Positions 37,589-46,200 are shown, numbered from the stretch's first letter. The stretch is 64,000 nucleotides of DNA from an uncultured Dialister sp. (GCA_934193095.1 CAKPUX010000003.1:1-64000), one strand, 5' to 3'. Numbers and translations are program-made. Notes: a model not told the origin generated them from the letters alone.

Positions 37589-37744
37589 CGACTTATGCAG
37601 TCGTGATTTATGGCAGTCTCCGGGTCCCGTGCAATGGGATCCCATGAATCTTGTCAGGTCCGAGAGGAAGCAGCAATAAGTGGCTCTTTCCATGTGCCAC
37701 GGTGCATCCTGGAGGCTGTCATAAATCACGCTTGCATAAGTCTT
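37589..37744 (+). ncRNA. ffs: Signal recognition particle RNA (4.5S/scRNA)
   Basis: The conserved apical domain is clear: TGTCAGGTCCGAGAGGAAGC (37652-37671) followed by AGCAATAAG, the Ffh-binding and tetraloop region (a GAGA-type loop in place of the usual GGAA). Long arms pair GACTTATGCA with TGCATAAGTC and CGTGATTTATGGCAGTCTCC with GGAGGCTGTCATAAATCACG. The T6 tract after 37743 gives termination. About 155 nt, longer than E. coli 4.5S RNA (114 nt), from an extended basal helix. The place just before dnaX is typical for Firmicutes-related genomes. Confidence 0.93.
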
Positions 37745-37827
37745 TTTTATTGCACCGACTGCCTCGTTCATCCCGGCATCTTTTCCCTTTTATTTTTTCT
37801 CTTTACTATGAGGAGGCATCCGTTCTT

Positions 37828-39756
37828 ATGGCCTATCTCGCACTTTATAGAAAATGGCGTCCCCGCACTTTCAGTGAAGTGGTCGGGCAGAAGCATATTT
37901 CCATCCCGCTCCGGCGTGCCATCGAGCAGGATCGGCTGGCGCACGCCTATCTCTTCTCCGGTCCGCGCGGTACGGGCAAGACCAGTATGGCAAAAATTCT
38001 CGCAAAAGCCGTGAATTGCGAACATCTCGAAGAAGGCAATCCCTGCAACAGCTGCGAGATCTGCCGGGAAATCAATGCGGGCGCGAGTCTCGATGTCTAT
38101 GAGATCGATGCCGCATCGAACAGGGGCATCGAGGAAATCCGTGCGCTGAAGGAGTCTGTCAGGACGCTTCCCGCCGCCTGCCGCAAGAAAGTGTACATCA
38201 TCGATGAAGTACACATGCTGACGAAGGAAGCCTTCAATGCCCTCCTGAAAACATTGGAAGAACCACCAAGCCACGTGCTTTTCATCCTGGCCACCACCGA
38301 GCCGGAAAAAATCCCGCTCACCATTCTCTCCCGCTGCCAACGCTACGAATTTCACCGCATTTCCGTGGAAGACATCAAGCAGCACCTGCTCTATATCGCT
38401 AAAGAAAGCGGCATGCCGCTCACAGAAGATGCCGCTGACCTCATCGCTGTCCGCGCTGATGGCGGTCTCAGAGATGCACTCTCCCTCCTCGACCAGTGCT
38501 CGTCTGCAACCGAAGCTGCGACGCTCGACGCTGCAGAAGTCTACGACCTTCTCGGATTGACAGGAAAAGACCAGATCATTACATTGTCTCATCATATTTT
38601 TAACGGAGAAAGTGGTGAAACACTGACCCTCTTCTACCGCATTCTGCAAAGCGGCAAAGAGCCGGCAGCCATTCTCCGTGACCTTTTGGAGCATTTCAGA
38701 AATCTGATGATCTGCCGCATTGAACCAAATGCGCCGGAACTTTCTGCCTATGGAAAAAATATCGGCCTTTTGAGGGATGATGCTGCCAAGATCTCAGAAG
38801 CCTATCTGGACAGTCTTTTCGACTATCTCCACCAGTCACTGACCGAGACGCGAAGAAGCTCGTCACCTCGCATGAGTGCGGAGATGGGGCTTCTTCATCT
38901 CTGCCGTCTAAAGGGCTCTGCTGCCGTAGACAGTCTGGCAGAACGGATCAGCGCGCTGGAAAAAGAGATCGATGCCTTGAAAAAAGGAAGCGCCTCCGGG
39001 CAGACGCCTACTGCGGCCCCCTCTTTCGAGCCGCCCACCCCGATCGTGGTGTCTGCGGTGAAGAGCGAGCCGGCATCTATGATACCGCCGCCCCCGCCTT
39101 TACCGGAGCCTCAGCCGCTTCCTACTGAAGAGCCTGCCTTTGCGCCTTCTCCTAAGCCAAAGCCGGCAGGGAGAAAAGAGCCACCGTCTCCCGCGCCGTC
39201 TCAACCTGCGGAAACCTTGCCGGTCAAAGCGGCGCCAAAAGCAGAGAATAACGCCAATGCCACTCTGCTTGACCCTGCGACCTATCCTGCTATTTGGCAG
39301 AAGGTGCTCGGTTATTTCCACGACATTTGCCGCATCGATATGCTGACCTGTTATCAGAAAGGCGTACTCCTCTATCTCACGCCGCAGCGCGCCGTCATTT
39401 CTTCTCCGCAGCAGTGGCTGGTATCCGCCGGAAACAACAAATCGTACCAGAAGATGGCTGCCGAGGCTTTTCAAAAAATCATCGGCTCTTCCGTCGAGCT
39501 TCATGTCGTCTTGAAAGGAAGCACGGAAGAGGCGGATGCCCTCGCACAGCTGTCCGCAGCTAAGCAGGTAAGGGAAGCAGATACGCCTGCATCCCCCGCA
39601 AGAGAGGCAGCCCCCGGAAGGAAAGCGGTTTTGCGAGATGGCTACCAGCTGGTAACGGAAAAGGATATCAAAGCTCCTGATCGGGATGACCCGTCTTTTA
39701 AAGAAGCCTTGAAAATCCTGCCTGACTGTGATATATATGAAAAGGTTACGGAATAG
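37828..39756 (+). CDS. dnaX: DNA polymerase III subunits gamma and tau
   Basis: A 642-residue clamp-loader ATPase. Seen: FSGPRGTGKTSMAKILAKAV (Walker A) near residues 45-64, a zinc module with CEHLEEGNPCNSCEIC, YIIDEVHMLTKEAFNALLKT (Walker B), domain III, a Pro-rich linker at about 388-465, and a tau-type C-terminal domain. Start at the ATG at 37828 with AGGAGG 11 bases upstream, directly before MAYLALYRKWRP, the usual family start. Followed by ybaB and recR. Confidence 0.95.
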   Translation: MAYLALYRKWRPRTFSEVVGQKHISIPLRRAIEQDRLAHAYLFSGPRGTGKTSMAKILAKAVNCEHLEEGNPCNSCEICREINAGASLDVYEIDAASNRGIEEIRALKESVRTLPAACRKKVYIIDEVHMLTKEAFNALLKTLEEPPSHVLFILATTEPEKIPLTILSRCQRYEFHRISVEDIKQHLLYIAKESGMPLTEDAADLIAVRADGGLRDALSLLDQCSSATEAATLDAAEVYDLLGLTGKDQIITLSHHIFNGESGETLTLFYRILQSGKEPAAILRDLLEHFRNLMICRIEPNAPELSAYGKNIGLLRDDAAKISEAYLDSLFDYLHQSLTETRRSSSPRMSAEMGLLHLCRLKGSAAVDSLAERISALEKEIDALKKGSASGQTPTAAPSFEPPTPIVVSAVKSEPASMIPPPPPLPEPQPLPTEEPAFAPSPKPKPAGRKEPPSPAPSQPAETLPVKAAPKAENNANATLLDPATYPAIWQKVLGYFHDICRIDMLTCYQKGVLLYLTPQRAVISSPQQWLVSAGNNKSYQKMAAEAFQKIIGSSVELHVVLKGSTEEADALAQLSAAKQVREADTPASPAREAAPGRKAVLRDGYQLVTEKDIKAPDRDDPSFKEALKILPDCDIYEKVTE

Positions 39757-39867
39757 TTCTAAGCGGTAAGGGAGCTATCGGCAAACCCGCGCCCCCTGCC
39801 ATGTTCTTGTCTATTTCAAGAAGCAGTCCATATTTTATTCAAAAGATTCCTAAAGGAGGATCTCATT

Positions 39868-40194
39868 ATGTTCGGAAATAAAGCCCAGATGCAGAATATG
39901 CTGAAAAAAGCACGTAAAATGCAGGAAGACCTGCAGAAAAAGCAGGAAGAGCTGAAGCAACAGACCGTCGACGTCTCCGTCGGCGGCGGTGCTATTGCCC
40001 TCACTCTGAATGGAGACAAACAGGTCGTTTCCCTGAAGATCGCAAAAGATGCGATCGACCCGGAAGATCCGGAAATGCTCGAAGACCTCATCACCACCGC
40101 TTTCAACGAAGCCAGCAAGAAGGCAGATGAAATGGTACAGAAGGGCATGAGCGAAGTGACAGGCGGCCTGGGGCTTCCTGGCGGCATGTTCTAA
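39868..40194 (+). CDS. Nucleoid-associated protein YbaB/EbfC
   Basis: A 108-residue YbaB-family DNA-binding protein. Seen: MQNMLKKARKMQEDLQKKQE near the N-terminus and VSVGGGAIALTLNGDKQVVS in the middle. An AAGGAGG site lies upstream. Its TAA stop shares one base with the recR ATG (TAATG), so the two are translationally coupled, as in many genomes. Confidence 0.95.
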   Translation: MFGNKAQMQNMLKKARKMQEDLQKKQEELKQQTVDVSVGGGAIALTLNGDKQVVSLKIAKDAIDPEDPEMLEDLITTAFNEASKKADEMVQKGMSEVTGGLGLPGGMF

Positions 40195-40784
40195 TGAATC
40201 AGGAGCTTGAGCTGGTCGCTGAGCAATTCAGAAAACTTCCTGGCATCGGCGTCAAGAGCGCTCGCCGTCTGGCCTACTTCATGATGGAGCGTCCGGAAAG
40301 CGAGGTCCGCGATTTTCTTCATGTCATCGAAGAAGCCAGGAGCAAGATCTGCTATTGCTCGGTGTGTTGCAATCTTTCCACGAGCGATCCCTGCGATATT
40401 TGCAGCGATGCGCGCCGTGACCATTCGGTCATCCTTGTCGTCGAACAGCCGCAGGATGTCATGGCACTCGAGCAGAGCCATGAGTATCATGGTCTGTATC
40501 ACGTACTGCATGGCGCACTCTCCCCGCTGGATGGTATCGGCCCGGAAGATCTCAAGATCAAAGAGCTTCTGGAACGCTTGAAGGATGAGACGGTGAAGGA
40601 AGTCATCCTTGCAACGGACCCCGATACGGAAGGCGAGGCCACGGCTTTCTATCTCACCCGCCTCATCAAGCCGTCCGGCATCAAAGTCACCCGCATCGGC
40701 CGCGGTATCCCTGTCGGCGGCGATATCGGCTTCGCTGACAGCATGACCCTTGCCGGCGCGGTGGAAAACAGAAAAGAAGTATGA
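40194..40784 (+). CDS. recR: Recombination mediator RecR
   Basis: A 196-residue protein that with RecO/RecF loads RecA at gaps. Seen: FRKLPGIGVKSARRLAYFMM (helix-hairpin-helix) at the N-terminus, a Cys4 zinc finger CYCSVCCNLSTSDPCDICSD near residues 55-74, and a Toprim domain with ILVVEQPQDVMALE and LATDPDTEGEATAFYL. Length is typical. Confidence 0.96.
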   Translation: MNQELELVAEQFRKLPGIGVKSARRLAYFMMERPESEVRDFLHVIEEARSKICYCSVCCNLSTSDPCDICSDARRDHSVILVVEQPQDVMALEQSHEYHGLYHVLHGALSPLDGIGPEDLKIKELLERLKDETVKEVILATDPDTEGEATAFYLTRLIKPSGIKVTRIGRGIPVGGDIGFADSMTLAGAVENRKEV

Positions 40785-40836
40785 ACACGCAGGCTACTGT
40801 TTCTGGCTGCAGCCATAGGTTTACTGGAGAAAATAT

Positions 40837-41091
40837 ATGCTTGAATCGTTAGGCGGACTTGGCGGGTATGGCATTGCCAGCGTCCTCATGGTCGTCGTGG
40901 CATTCCTGCTCTTTGCCAAATTTGTGAAAAAAATCATCGGAAATATCATCATGGGCGGTGTACTCTTCTGGCTTTTGAATACGCTCGGCATCACCCACAT
41001 GGTATGGAATACGATGTATGGCATCGTGGTCGCTATTTTCGGCGTCCCCGGCACGCTCATCCTGGCCATTCTGGATGTGATCGGTCATTGA
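40837..41091 (+). CDS. BofA-like small membrane protein
   Basis: An 84-residue protein with two or three hydrophobic segments and the BofA-type end VFG-x-PG: NTMYGIVVAIFGVPGTLILA. In Bacillus, BofA holds back pro-sigma-K processing; in non-sporulating relatives the role is unknown. It follows recR after 53 bp, the order also seen in Bacillus (recR-yaaL-bofA). Confidence 0.8.
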   Translation: MLESLGGLGGYGIASVLMVVVAFLLFAKFVKKIIGNIIMGGVLFWLLNTLGITHMVWNTMYGIVVAIFGVPGTLILAILDVIGH

Positions 41092-41099
41092 GAGCAAGC

Positions 41100-41135
41100 A
41101 AAAAGAGGAAATCCATCACGGATTTCCTCTTTTTT
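41100..41135 (+). terminator. Terminator after the bofA-like gene
   Basis: AAAAAGAGGAAATCC and its complement with loop ATCAC, then T6. It also ends the dnaX-recR unit. Confidence 0.85.
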
Positions 41136-41154
41136 GTTGTTTAAGGAAAGCCAG

Positions 41155-41328
41155 TTACTCTTTCCCTTTCTCTTTATCGGATACTTTTTTCAGCACGACG
41201 GAAGCTCCCTGTTTTTCTGCCTCGAATCGATCTTCTTCGGTAAGATGCTCCGAGTCAAGGACGATCTTCACTCCCATGCGATCCAGCATTTCATCGATGG
41301 TATGCTGTGTCTTATATAATTCACCCAT
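41155..41328 (-). CDS. Small hypothetical protein
   Basis: A 57-residue charged protein beginning MGELYKTQHTIDEMLDRMGV and ending in a Lys/Glu-rich tail. AGAGG lies eight bases before the ATG at 41328. No family recognised and no membrane segment. It lies between the recR unit terminator and the CydB-like gene. Confidence 0.55.
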   Translation of the reverse strand: MGELYKTQHTIDEMLDRMGVKIVLDSEHLTEEDRFEAEKQGASVVLKKVSDKEKGKE

Positions 41329-41423
41329 GTGATTCACCTCTTCTCATTTCTTATGGGCATATCTTTCATTCATCAAGGGGTCGGCACGCCCCACAAGCTA
41401 TATCCAATGGTCATGAACACAAA

Positions 41424-42317
41424 TCAGATATGATCCTTCCACTCATAGTCCACTCTCTTCCGATAGAGACGCCAGAGGAAGACGGCGATGGTCCAGCCGG
41501 TGATGACGGCCATCACCATGGGTTCCGGCGCTGATGCGCCCTGCAGCTTGGACGAAAGTCCGGCTGCATACAGGCTGACGGAGAAGAAGGTCGAAACATA
41601 AAGCGCAATCAAAGCCACTTTTGTGTTACGCATGCGGGCAAGAGCGAAGGCGGCGATGCTCAAAACGGCCGAAGCGGCAAGGCCGATCCAGAAGAAACCG
41701 GAGAGCGGTCCTTCTGCGATGTCCCCTTTCAGCAGGAATGCCATGCCGAGGAAGAAGACGAGCTGCAGGATGCTCGATACCAGAAAGGCTGCGCGGCAGC
41801 GCTCGCCAAGCGGATTCACGATCTTCACCGCGCCATAAAGAGCAGCGAGCTGGAAAAAAGCCAGGATGAGCCAGAGCGAGATCACGAGTCCCGCCCCGGA
41901 CATCAGATTTCCCCCTGTCACCATAGAGGTGCCGGATAGTCCGATCACAAACAGAGAGAGGATCGCATAGAGACACATTCCCTTCATGATCAGCGCACCT
42001 GCGAAAACATTTTTAAAGAAAGCCGCCAGGAGGCGAAGCGCCCCGCCCACGACAGCCACGGAAAGCATCGCCATGACAGAGTCATTCATCGTCTGCCCGG
42101 AAGCCGCGGGGACCGCCGATGCCACGAGCGAGAGGCCAAAGATGAGCCAGGCTTCATTGAGATCGATGCCCGGTTTTAAAAGAGAGAGCACCGCTTTGTT
42201 CTCCTCCTGATTTCTTGCGACAAAGGGAGCAGCGAGTGAAAGCCCCCAGTCCAGCGATTCCAGAAACAGGTACATGCCTAAAAAGACAGCGGGCCAGATG
42301 AGTGTGTCGGAATTCAT
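41424..42317 (-). CDS. CydB-like membrane protein without CydA
   Basis: A 297-residue protein with about eight hydrophobic helices. The first 90 residues fit cytochrome bd oxidase subunit II: LFLESLDWGLSLAAPFVAR in place of the usual GFDLGVG, then PGIDLNEAWLIFGLSLVASA in place of WDGNEVW. CydB normally pairs with heme-binding CydA, which is not nearby, and the chain is shorter than a standard CydB (about 335-380). It may be a diverged paralogue with another role. Family match is by recognition of pattern, not search. Confidence 0.65.
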   Translation of the reverse strand: MNSDTLIWPAVFLGMYLFLESLDWGLSLAAPFVARNQEENKAVLSLLKPGIDLNEAWLIFGLSLVASAVPAASGQTMNDSVMAMLSVAVVGGALRLLAAFFKNVFAGALIMKGMCLYAILSLFVIGLSGTSMVTGGNLMSGAGLVISLWLILAFFQLAALYGAVKIVNPLGERCRAAFLVSSILQLVFFLGMAFLLKGDIAEGPLSGFFWIGLAASAVLSIAAFALARMRNTKVALIALYVSTFFSVSLYAAGLSSKLQGASAPEPMVMAVITGWTIAVFLWRLYRKRVDYEWKDHI

Positions 42318-42536
42318 ATAATCCTCCTTATCCTCCTTCTATCAAACCATAATAGAAGCACTTTTCTACAAAAGTATATCACAATGAGCGGAAATTCGCG
42401 ACCATCGCGCCCCTTTTCAGCATTTTGCGAATGTTGTAGAATAGAAAAGAACAACAATAAGATCATAGAGCGAAATGTGTGAAAACGCGGGACGCGACCC
42501 CCGCTGATCCATTTCTTATTCTTTTAAGGAGACTCC

Positions 42537-44114
42537 ATGGAACGCATCGCGATCATTGACTTAGGCTCGAACTCTATCCGTTTCATCATCATGCAGATCG
42601 GAGAGCACGGCGCTTACAAACTAATTTATCAGGAAAAGAAATCTATCCGTCTGGCGGAGGGGATGACGCTATCCTCCCGTCTTCTGACAGAGGAAGCACA
42701 GCAGCGGGCGCTCCAATGCCTTGCGGTTTACTCCCATATCATCGAAGTGCAAAAGATCAAAAAGGTACTCGCTGTCGCGACAGCCGCCGTCAGAAATGCC
42801 ATCAACGGGGCTTCCTTCCTGAAGCGCGTCCGCATGTCGACAGGCATCCCCATGACGATCATCAGCGGCAAGGCCGAGGCCGCGCTCGGCTTTTCCGGCG
42901 TCAGCCACACCATCGATCAGAAGGATTTCCTCCTCTTCGATCTGGGTGGGGCCAGCGTAGAAATCTCCCTTGTCAAAGACAAAAAACGCATCCATTCGAT
43001 CAGCATTCCGATCGGTGCGGTGACGCTGACAGAGATGTTCCAGTCCTCCCGCGATGTGAATCAGGATAAAATCGAAACCATCCAACGCTTCATCCAGAAT
43101 GTCCTTTCCAAAGTCGAGTGGTTCCCCAGTGAGCCGCTGCCCGTCATCGGCATCGGCGGTACTGTCCGAAATCTCGCCAAGATCCACCAGCGCGCGGTGA
43201 ATTATCCGCTGCCGAAACTCCATAACTATCGCTTCCCAGTCGAAGATGTCTTCGAGGAAGTCCGCATGATCACAGGGAAATCCTATGAGGAGCGGCAGAA
43301 AATCAATGGGCTCTCTTCTGAGCGCGCCGACATCATCATCGCAGGCGCGCTCGTCATTCAGGAAATCCTGCGGAAAGCGAAGGCATCGTATCTCACGATT
43401 TCCGGCTGCGGTCTGCGTGAAGGGCTATTCTTCCACTACTATGATCCCATCTACGACAAAAACGGAGAAAAGCAGCACGACATGCTCCGCTGCTCGGTGC
43501 AGAATTATCTCGATACCCTTCCGATCACCTATGATTTCCACACCAAGTATGTCACCGCGACCGCACTCGCCATGTTCGATCAGTGGCAGAAGGTCCACAA
43601 GCTTGACCCGCGCATGCGTGATATTCTCGCCGCGGCAGCCCGCCTGCATGACATAGGAAATCTGATCAATTACTACAGCCACGCCCGCCACAGCTGCTAC
43701 ATGACAGCGAATGCGCATATCTTCGGCTGGACACACAGCGAACAAGTGATGTGCGCTTTGATCTGCGCTTTTCACCATGGATACTCCGGAAAGTACCTCA
43801 AAGCGAATGGGCAGGCACATATCCTGACGGCCGCACAGATGCGTCAGGTCCGCATCCTCTCCCTCTTCCTTGCCATGGCGGAAGGCCTCGATGAAAGTCA
43901 GGAGCACTGCATCACCCGTGTCATCTGTACCTCCTACAAGGCTGCGATGGATCTTCGCGTCTATACGGATCGGGAAAATTTCGATGTCCCGGCTCACGCG
44001 ACAGCCTCCCTTGTCAAAGACTTCGAAAAGACATTCCATCTCCCCTTCCGCATCCAGTGGTTCCCCGGCAGCAGCCATAGAAATGAGCTCGTCGAAGCAG
44101 CAGGAAAACTGTGA
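42537..44114 (+). CDS. Ppx/GppA phosphatase with HD-like C-terminus
   Basis: A 525-residue exopolyphosphatase/guanosine pentaphosphatase family protein. Seen: the ASKHA opening RIAIIDLGSNSIRFIIMQIG at residues 3-22, LLFDLGGASVEISLV near 130-145, VIGIGGTVRNLAKIH near 203, and a C-terminal HD-type region with AARLHDIGNLINYYSHARHS near 373-392 and HHGYSG. It would break down polyphosphate or pppGpp. AAGGAGAC precedes the ATG. A single gene; its 3' flank is a composite repeat. Confidence 0.9.
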   Translation: MERIAIIDLGSNSIRFIIMQIGEHGAYKLIYQEKKSIRLAEGMTLSSRLLTEEAQQRALQCLAVYSHIIEVQKIKKVLAVATAAVRNAINGASFLKRVRMSTGIPMTIISGKAEAALGFSGVSHTIDQKDFLLFDLGGASVEISLVKDKKRIHSISIPIGAVTLTEMFQSSRDVNQDKIETIQRFIQNVLSKVEWFPSEPLPVIGIGGTVRNLAKIHQRAVNYPLPKLHNYRFPVEDVFEEVRMITGKSYEERQKINGLSSERADIIIAGALVIQEILRKAKASYLTISGCGLREGLFFHYYDPIYDKNGEKQHDMLRCSVQNYLDTLPITYDFHTKYVTATALAMFDQWQKVHKLDPRMRDILAAAARLHDIGNLINYYSHARHSCYMTANAHIFGWTHSEQVMCALICAFHHGYSGKYLKANGQAHILTAAQMRQVRILSLFLAMAEGLDESQEHCITRVICTSYKAAMDLRVYTDRENFDVPAHATASLVKDFEKTFHLPFRIQWFPGSSHRNELVEAAGKL

Positions 44115-44677
44115 AAAGGGGACTGGTGACTAGTAGCTAGGGATTAGGGGTGACTAGTGACTGGTGACTAGTGGCTCGTGACTGGAAGACATCATACTCC
44201 CGTATCGTCATTTCGAGCGTAGCGAGAAATCTTCCTTGCAAACCGATAAACGATGGATATGACAAAGCAGAAATACCTAGCACCAAGGCGTCGTTTCCGT
44301 TTCAATGCCTATGTAATACTGACCGCAATACAAGAAAGATCCCTCGGCAACGCTTCCGATGACGATACGGGAAAGAGATATCCCTAAAGTTTGAAAGCAG
44401 GCATGAGTAGCCAGGGATTAGGGATTAGGGATTAGGGATTAGACGTCTGACATCAGACATCAGGTGTCAGACGTTTGCCATCCGGCCTTCGGGCATCGCC
44501 ACTATTTATACTCCGCGGCGCATTTCGTCATCCTGAGCGGAGTGAAATGTCGGATGTTCGAAAATGTAAAGGCGGAACAGTGAGAACTGAGTCGAAGGAT
44601 CTGGCGCCGCACCTCCCCCTTTGAACCTATAGAACCCGCTAAACCTTCTGAACTTGACAACATACCATGCAAATTTT
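44115..44677. repeat. Composite intergenic repeat, copy B (ppx-queF gap)
   Basis: About 560 bp with no gene. In order: 7-bp repeats from 44121 (GACTGGT, GACTAGT, AGCTAGG, GATTAGG ...), a 175-bp inverted-repeat insert (44198-44372), a second 7-bp tract with four GGGATTA units (44414-44441), a 10-bp inverted repeat ACGTCTGACA/TGTCAGACGT (44442-44473), GCGGCGC and later GGCGCCGC, the word CGTCATCCTGAGCGGAGTGA, and 9-bp units to 44657. It begins six bases after the ppx stop. Confidence 0.85.
44198..44372. mobile_element. MITE-like insert, copy 1
   Basis: Perfect 13-bp terminal inverted repeats TCCCGTATCGTCA / TGACGATACGGGA, continuing as imperfect arms (ATTTCGAGCGTAGCGAGAAA versus its partner around GATCCCTCGG). 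No coding capacity. A second copy lies at 55443-55603 and shares interior words such as AGCACCA-GG-CRTCGTTTCC and TRCAAGAAAGATCCCTCGG. Confidence 0.6.
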
Positions 44678-44708
44678 CCCTTATTTTTTATAGCAAAGGA
44701 CTTCACCT

Positions 44709-45203
44709 ATGACAGAAACACGAGAAGGCTTGGACCAGCTGAAGCAGCTGGGAAGCCAGAATACCAAGTACACCTATGACTACAATCCTCAGCTTTTGGA
44801 ACGCATCCCTAATAAGCACGCGGATCGTGACTATTTCATCAAGTTCAACTGCCCGGAATTCACCAGCCTCTGCCCGAAGACAGGACAGCCGGACTTTGCG
44901 ACCATTTATATTTCCTATATCCCCGATCAGTACATGGTGGAAAGCAAGTCCCTGAAGCTCTATCTTTTCAGCTTCCGCAATCACGGCGATTTCCATGAGG
45001 ACTGCGTGAATATCATCATGAACGATCTCATCGAGCTTCTCCATCCCCGCTATATCGAAGTATGGGGCAAATTCCTCCCCCGCGGCGGACTCTCCATCGA
45101 CCCGTACTGCAACTACGGCACACCGGATACCGAGTGGAAAGACTTTGCCCGCTTCCGTCTCCTGCATCATGATATGAATCCGGAAATAGTGAATAACAGA
45201 TAA
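44709..45203 (+). CDS. queF: NADPH-dependent preQ0 reductase QueF
   Basis: A 164-residue type-I QueF (T-fold) that reduces 7-cyano-7-deazaguanine to preQ1 in queuosine synthesis. Seen: FTSLCPKTGQPDFATIYISY with Cys55 and Asp62, equal to the catalytic positions of the Bacillus enzyme, and MVESKSLKLYLFSFRNHGDF, the QueF motif. A weak AAAGGA site lies nine bases upstream. I could not fit a preQ1 riboswitch to the leader. The stop codon is inside the strong palindrome at 45199-45257. Confidence 0.95.
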   Translation: MTETREGLDQLKQLGSQNTKYTYDYNPQLLERIPNKHADRDYFIKFNCPEFTSLCPKTGQPDFATIYISYIPDQYMVESKSLKLYLFSFRNHGDFHEDCVNIIMNDLIELLHPRYIEVWGKFLPRGGLSIDPYCNYGTPDTEWKDFARFRLLHHDMNPEIVNNR

Positions 45204-45257
45204 AAGGCATCACAAAAAGCAGCGACCTACTCGCTGCTTTTTGTGATGCCTTTTATC
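45199..45257. terminator. 27-bp perfect palindromic terminator, queF/yicC
   Basis: GATAAAAGGCATCACAAAAA continues to GCAGCGA and pairs perfectly with the 3' arm around a CCTAC loop. It lies between convergent queF and yicC, and the queF TAA (45201-45203) is part of the 5' arm. Confidence 0.9.
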
Positions 45258-45294
45258 AAATCTCTAGTCTCTTAGTCTCCCAGTCACTCAATAT
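45258..45294. repeat. Short 7-bp repeat tract at the yicC stop
   Basis: On the minus strand the yicC end reads GAG TGA CTGGGAGACTAAGA and GACTAGAGATT, that is degraded GACTRG-type units. The TGA stop is within the first unit. It has only the heptad module. Confidence 0.55.
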
Positions 45295-46174
45295 TCTGTA
45301 CCTGCTCGCGAATCTTCTCCAGCTCGGTTTTGACCTCGATGACGGTATCAATGACTTCGGGATCGCTCGCCTTAGAAGCCGTCGTATTGGCTTCCCGATT
45401 AATTTCCTGCAGAAGGAAATCGAGTTTACGTCCGATGGGCTCTTCGCTCTCGAGCATGGCATCGAACTGATCCAGATGGCTTGCAAAACGGACGACCTCT
45501 TCTGTGTAGTCCGTTTTTTCGGAGAAAAGAGCAACCTCTTCCAGAATACGGCCTTCATCGACCTCGAAGTTCATCTGTTCCAGGATCTTCTCCATGCGCT
45601 GGCGCAGGCGTTCTTCATAGGCTTTGGCTGCGAGATCCTGCCGGGAAAGCAGGAAGGCGAGCTTTTCCCGGAGGAATGCCAGCCGCTGCTTCAGGTCGAC
45701 TTTCAGGTTATGACCCTCACGCTGGCGCATTTCGATGAGCGAGACAAGCGCCCCCTCCATCGCTGCTTTCACCAGCGGTGCCATCTCTTCCTCAGTCGCA
45801 GCCTCTTTTCTGATCGTGAGAAACGGTTCCGGCAAAGAGAGCAGGTCAGATACCTGCACCTTCCCCTTCTTCACACCTTTTCTTCCGCTGATATCGTCTA
45901 ACGCAGAAAGGTAGGCAGAGAGCAGACCTTCATCCACCTCGACGCGCGTCGCTTTCGCCGAAGCCGTCGGTGTAAAAGACAGAAAAATATTCAGCTTTCC
46001 GCGCGAAAGTGTTTTCTTCGCCGCCTCGCGGGCGATCTCTTCTAAACTGCCGGAAAAATGGTCACTTCTGATATTGATCTCTAAAAACCGGCTGTTCACC
46101 GCTTTGATCTCTGCGGTCACGCTGCCGATCTCGCTTTCGCCGATCCCTCGGCCAAACCCAGTCATGCTGTTCAT
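45284..46174 (-). CDS. YicC family endoribonuclease
   Basis: A 296-residue YicC-type protein (YicC N domain and DUF1732 C domain), a family shown to act as an endoribonuclease in E. coli. Seen: NSMTGFGRGIGESEIGSVTA at the N-terminus and EEPIGRKLDFLLQEINREAN near the C-terminus, with an ending EKIREQVQNIE. I chose the ATG at 46174 because GGAG is seven bases upstream; the longer open frame upstream is not the family start. Confidence 0.93.
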   Translation of the reverse strand: MNSMTGFGRGIGESEIGSVTAEIKAVNSRFLEINIRSDHFSGSLEEIAREAAKKTLSRGKLNIFLSFTPTASAKATRVEVDEGLLSAYLSALDDISGRKGVKKGKVQVSDLLSLPEPFLTIRKEAATEEEMAPLVKAAMEGALVSLIEMRQREGHNLKVDLKQRLAFLREKLAFLLSRQDLAAKAYEERLRQRMEKILEQMNFEVDEGRILEEVALFSEKTDYTEEVVRFASHLDQFDAMLESEEPIGRKLDFLLQEINREANTTASKASDPEVIDTVIEVKTELEKIREQVQNIE

Positions 46175-46200
46175 CATAGTTCTCCTTATAAAATAGTAAA

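Noticed and set aside
38980..38987. A6G run in dnaX as a programmed -1 frameshift site for gamma
   Set aside because: The frame is TTG AAA AAA GGA, not A AAA AAG, so the slippery heptamer is out of register. The -1 frame would add about 50 residues. Transcriptional slippage is possible but not shown.
41376..41402. A full composite repeat near 41.4 kb
   Set aside because: Only the word GGCACGCCCCACAAGCTA is present; no 7-bp, 9-bp or hairpin module, so it is at most a relic.
44641..44708. PreQ1 riboswitch before queF
   Set aside because: A TTTTTTATAGCAAAGGA stretch resembles the 3' end of a preQ1-I aptamer, but no matching P1 stem or loop core could be fitted.
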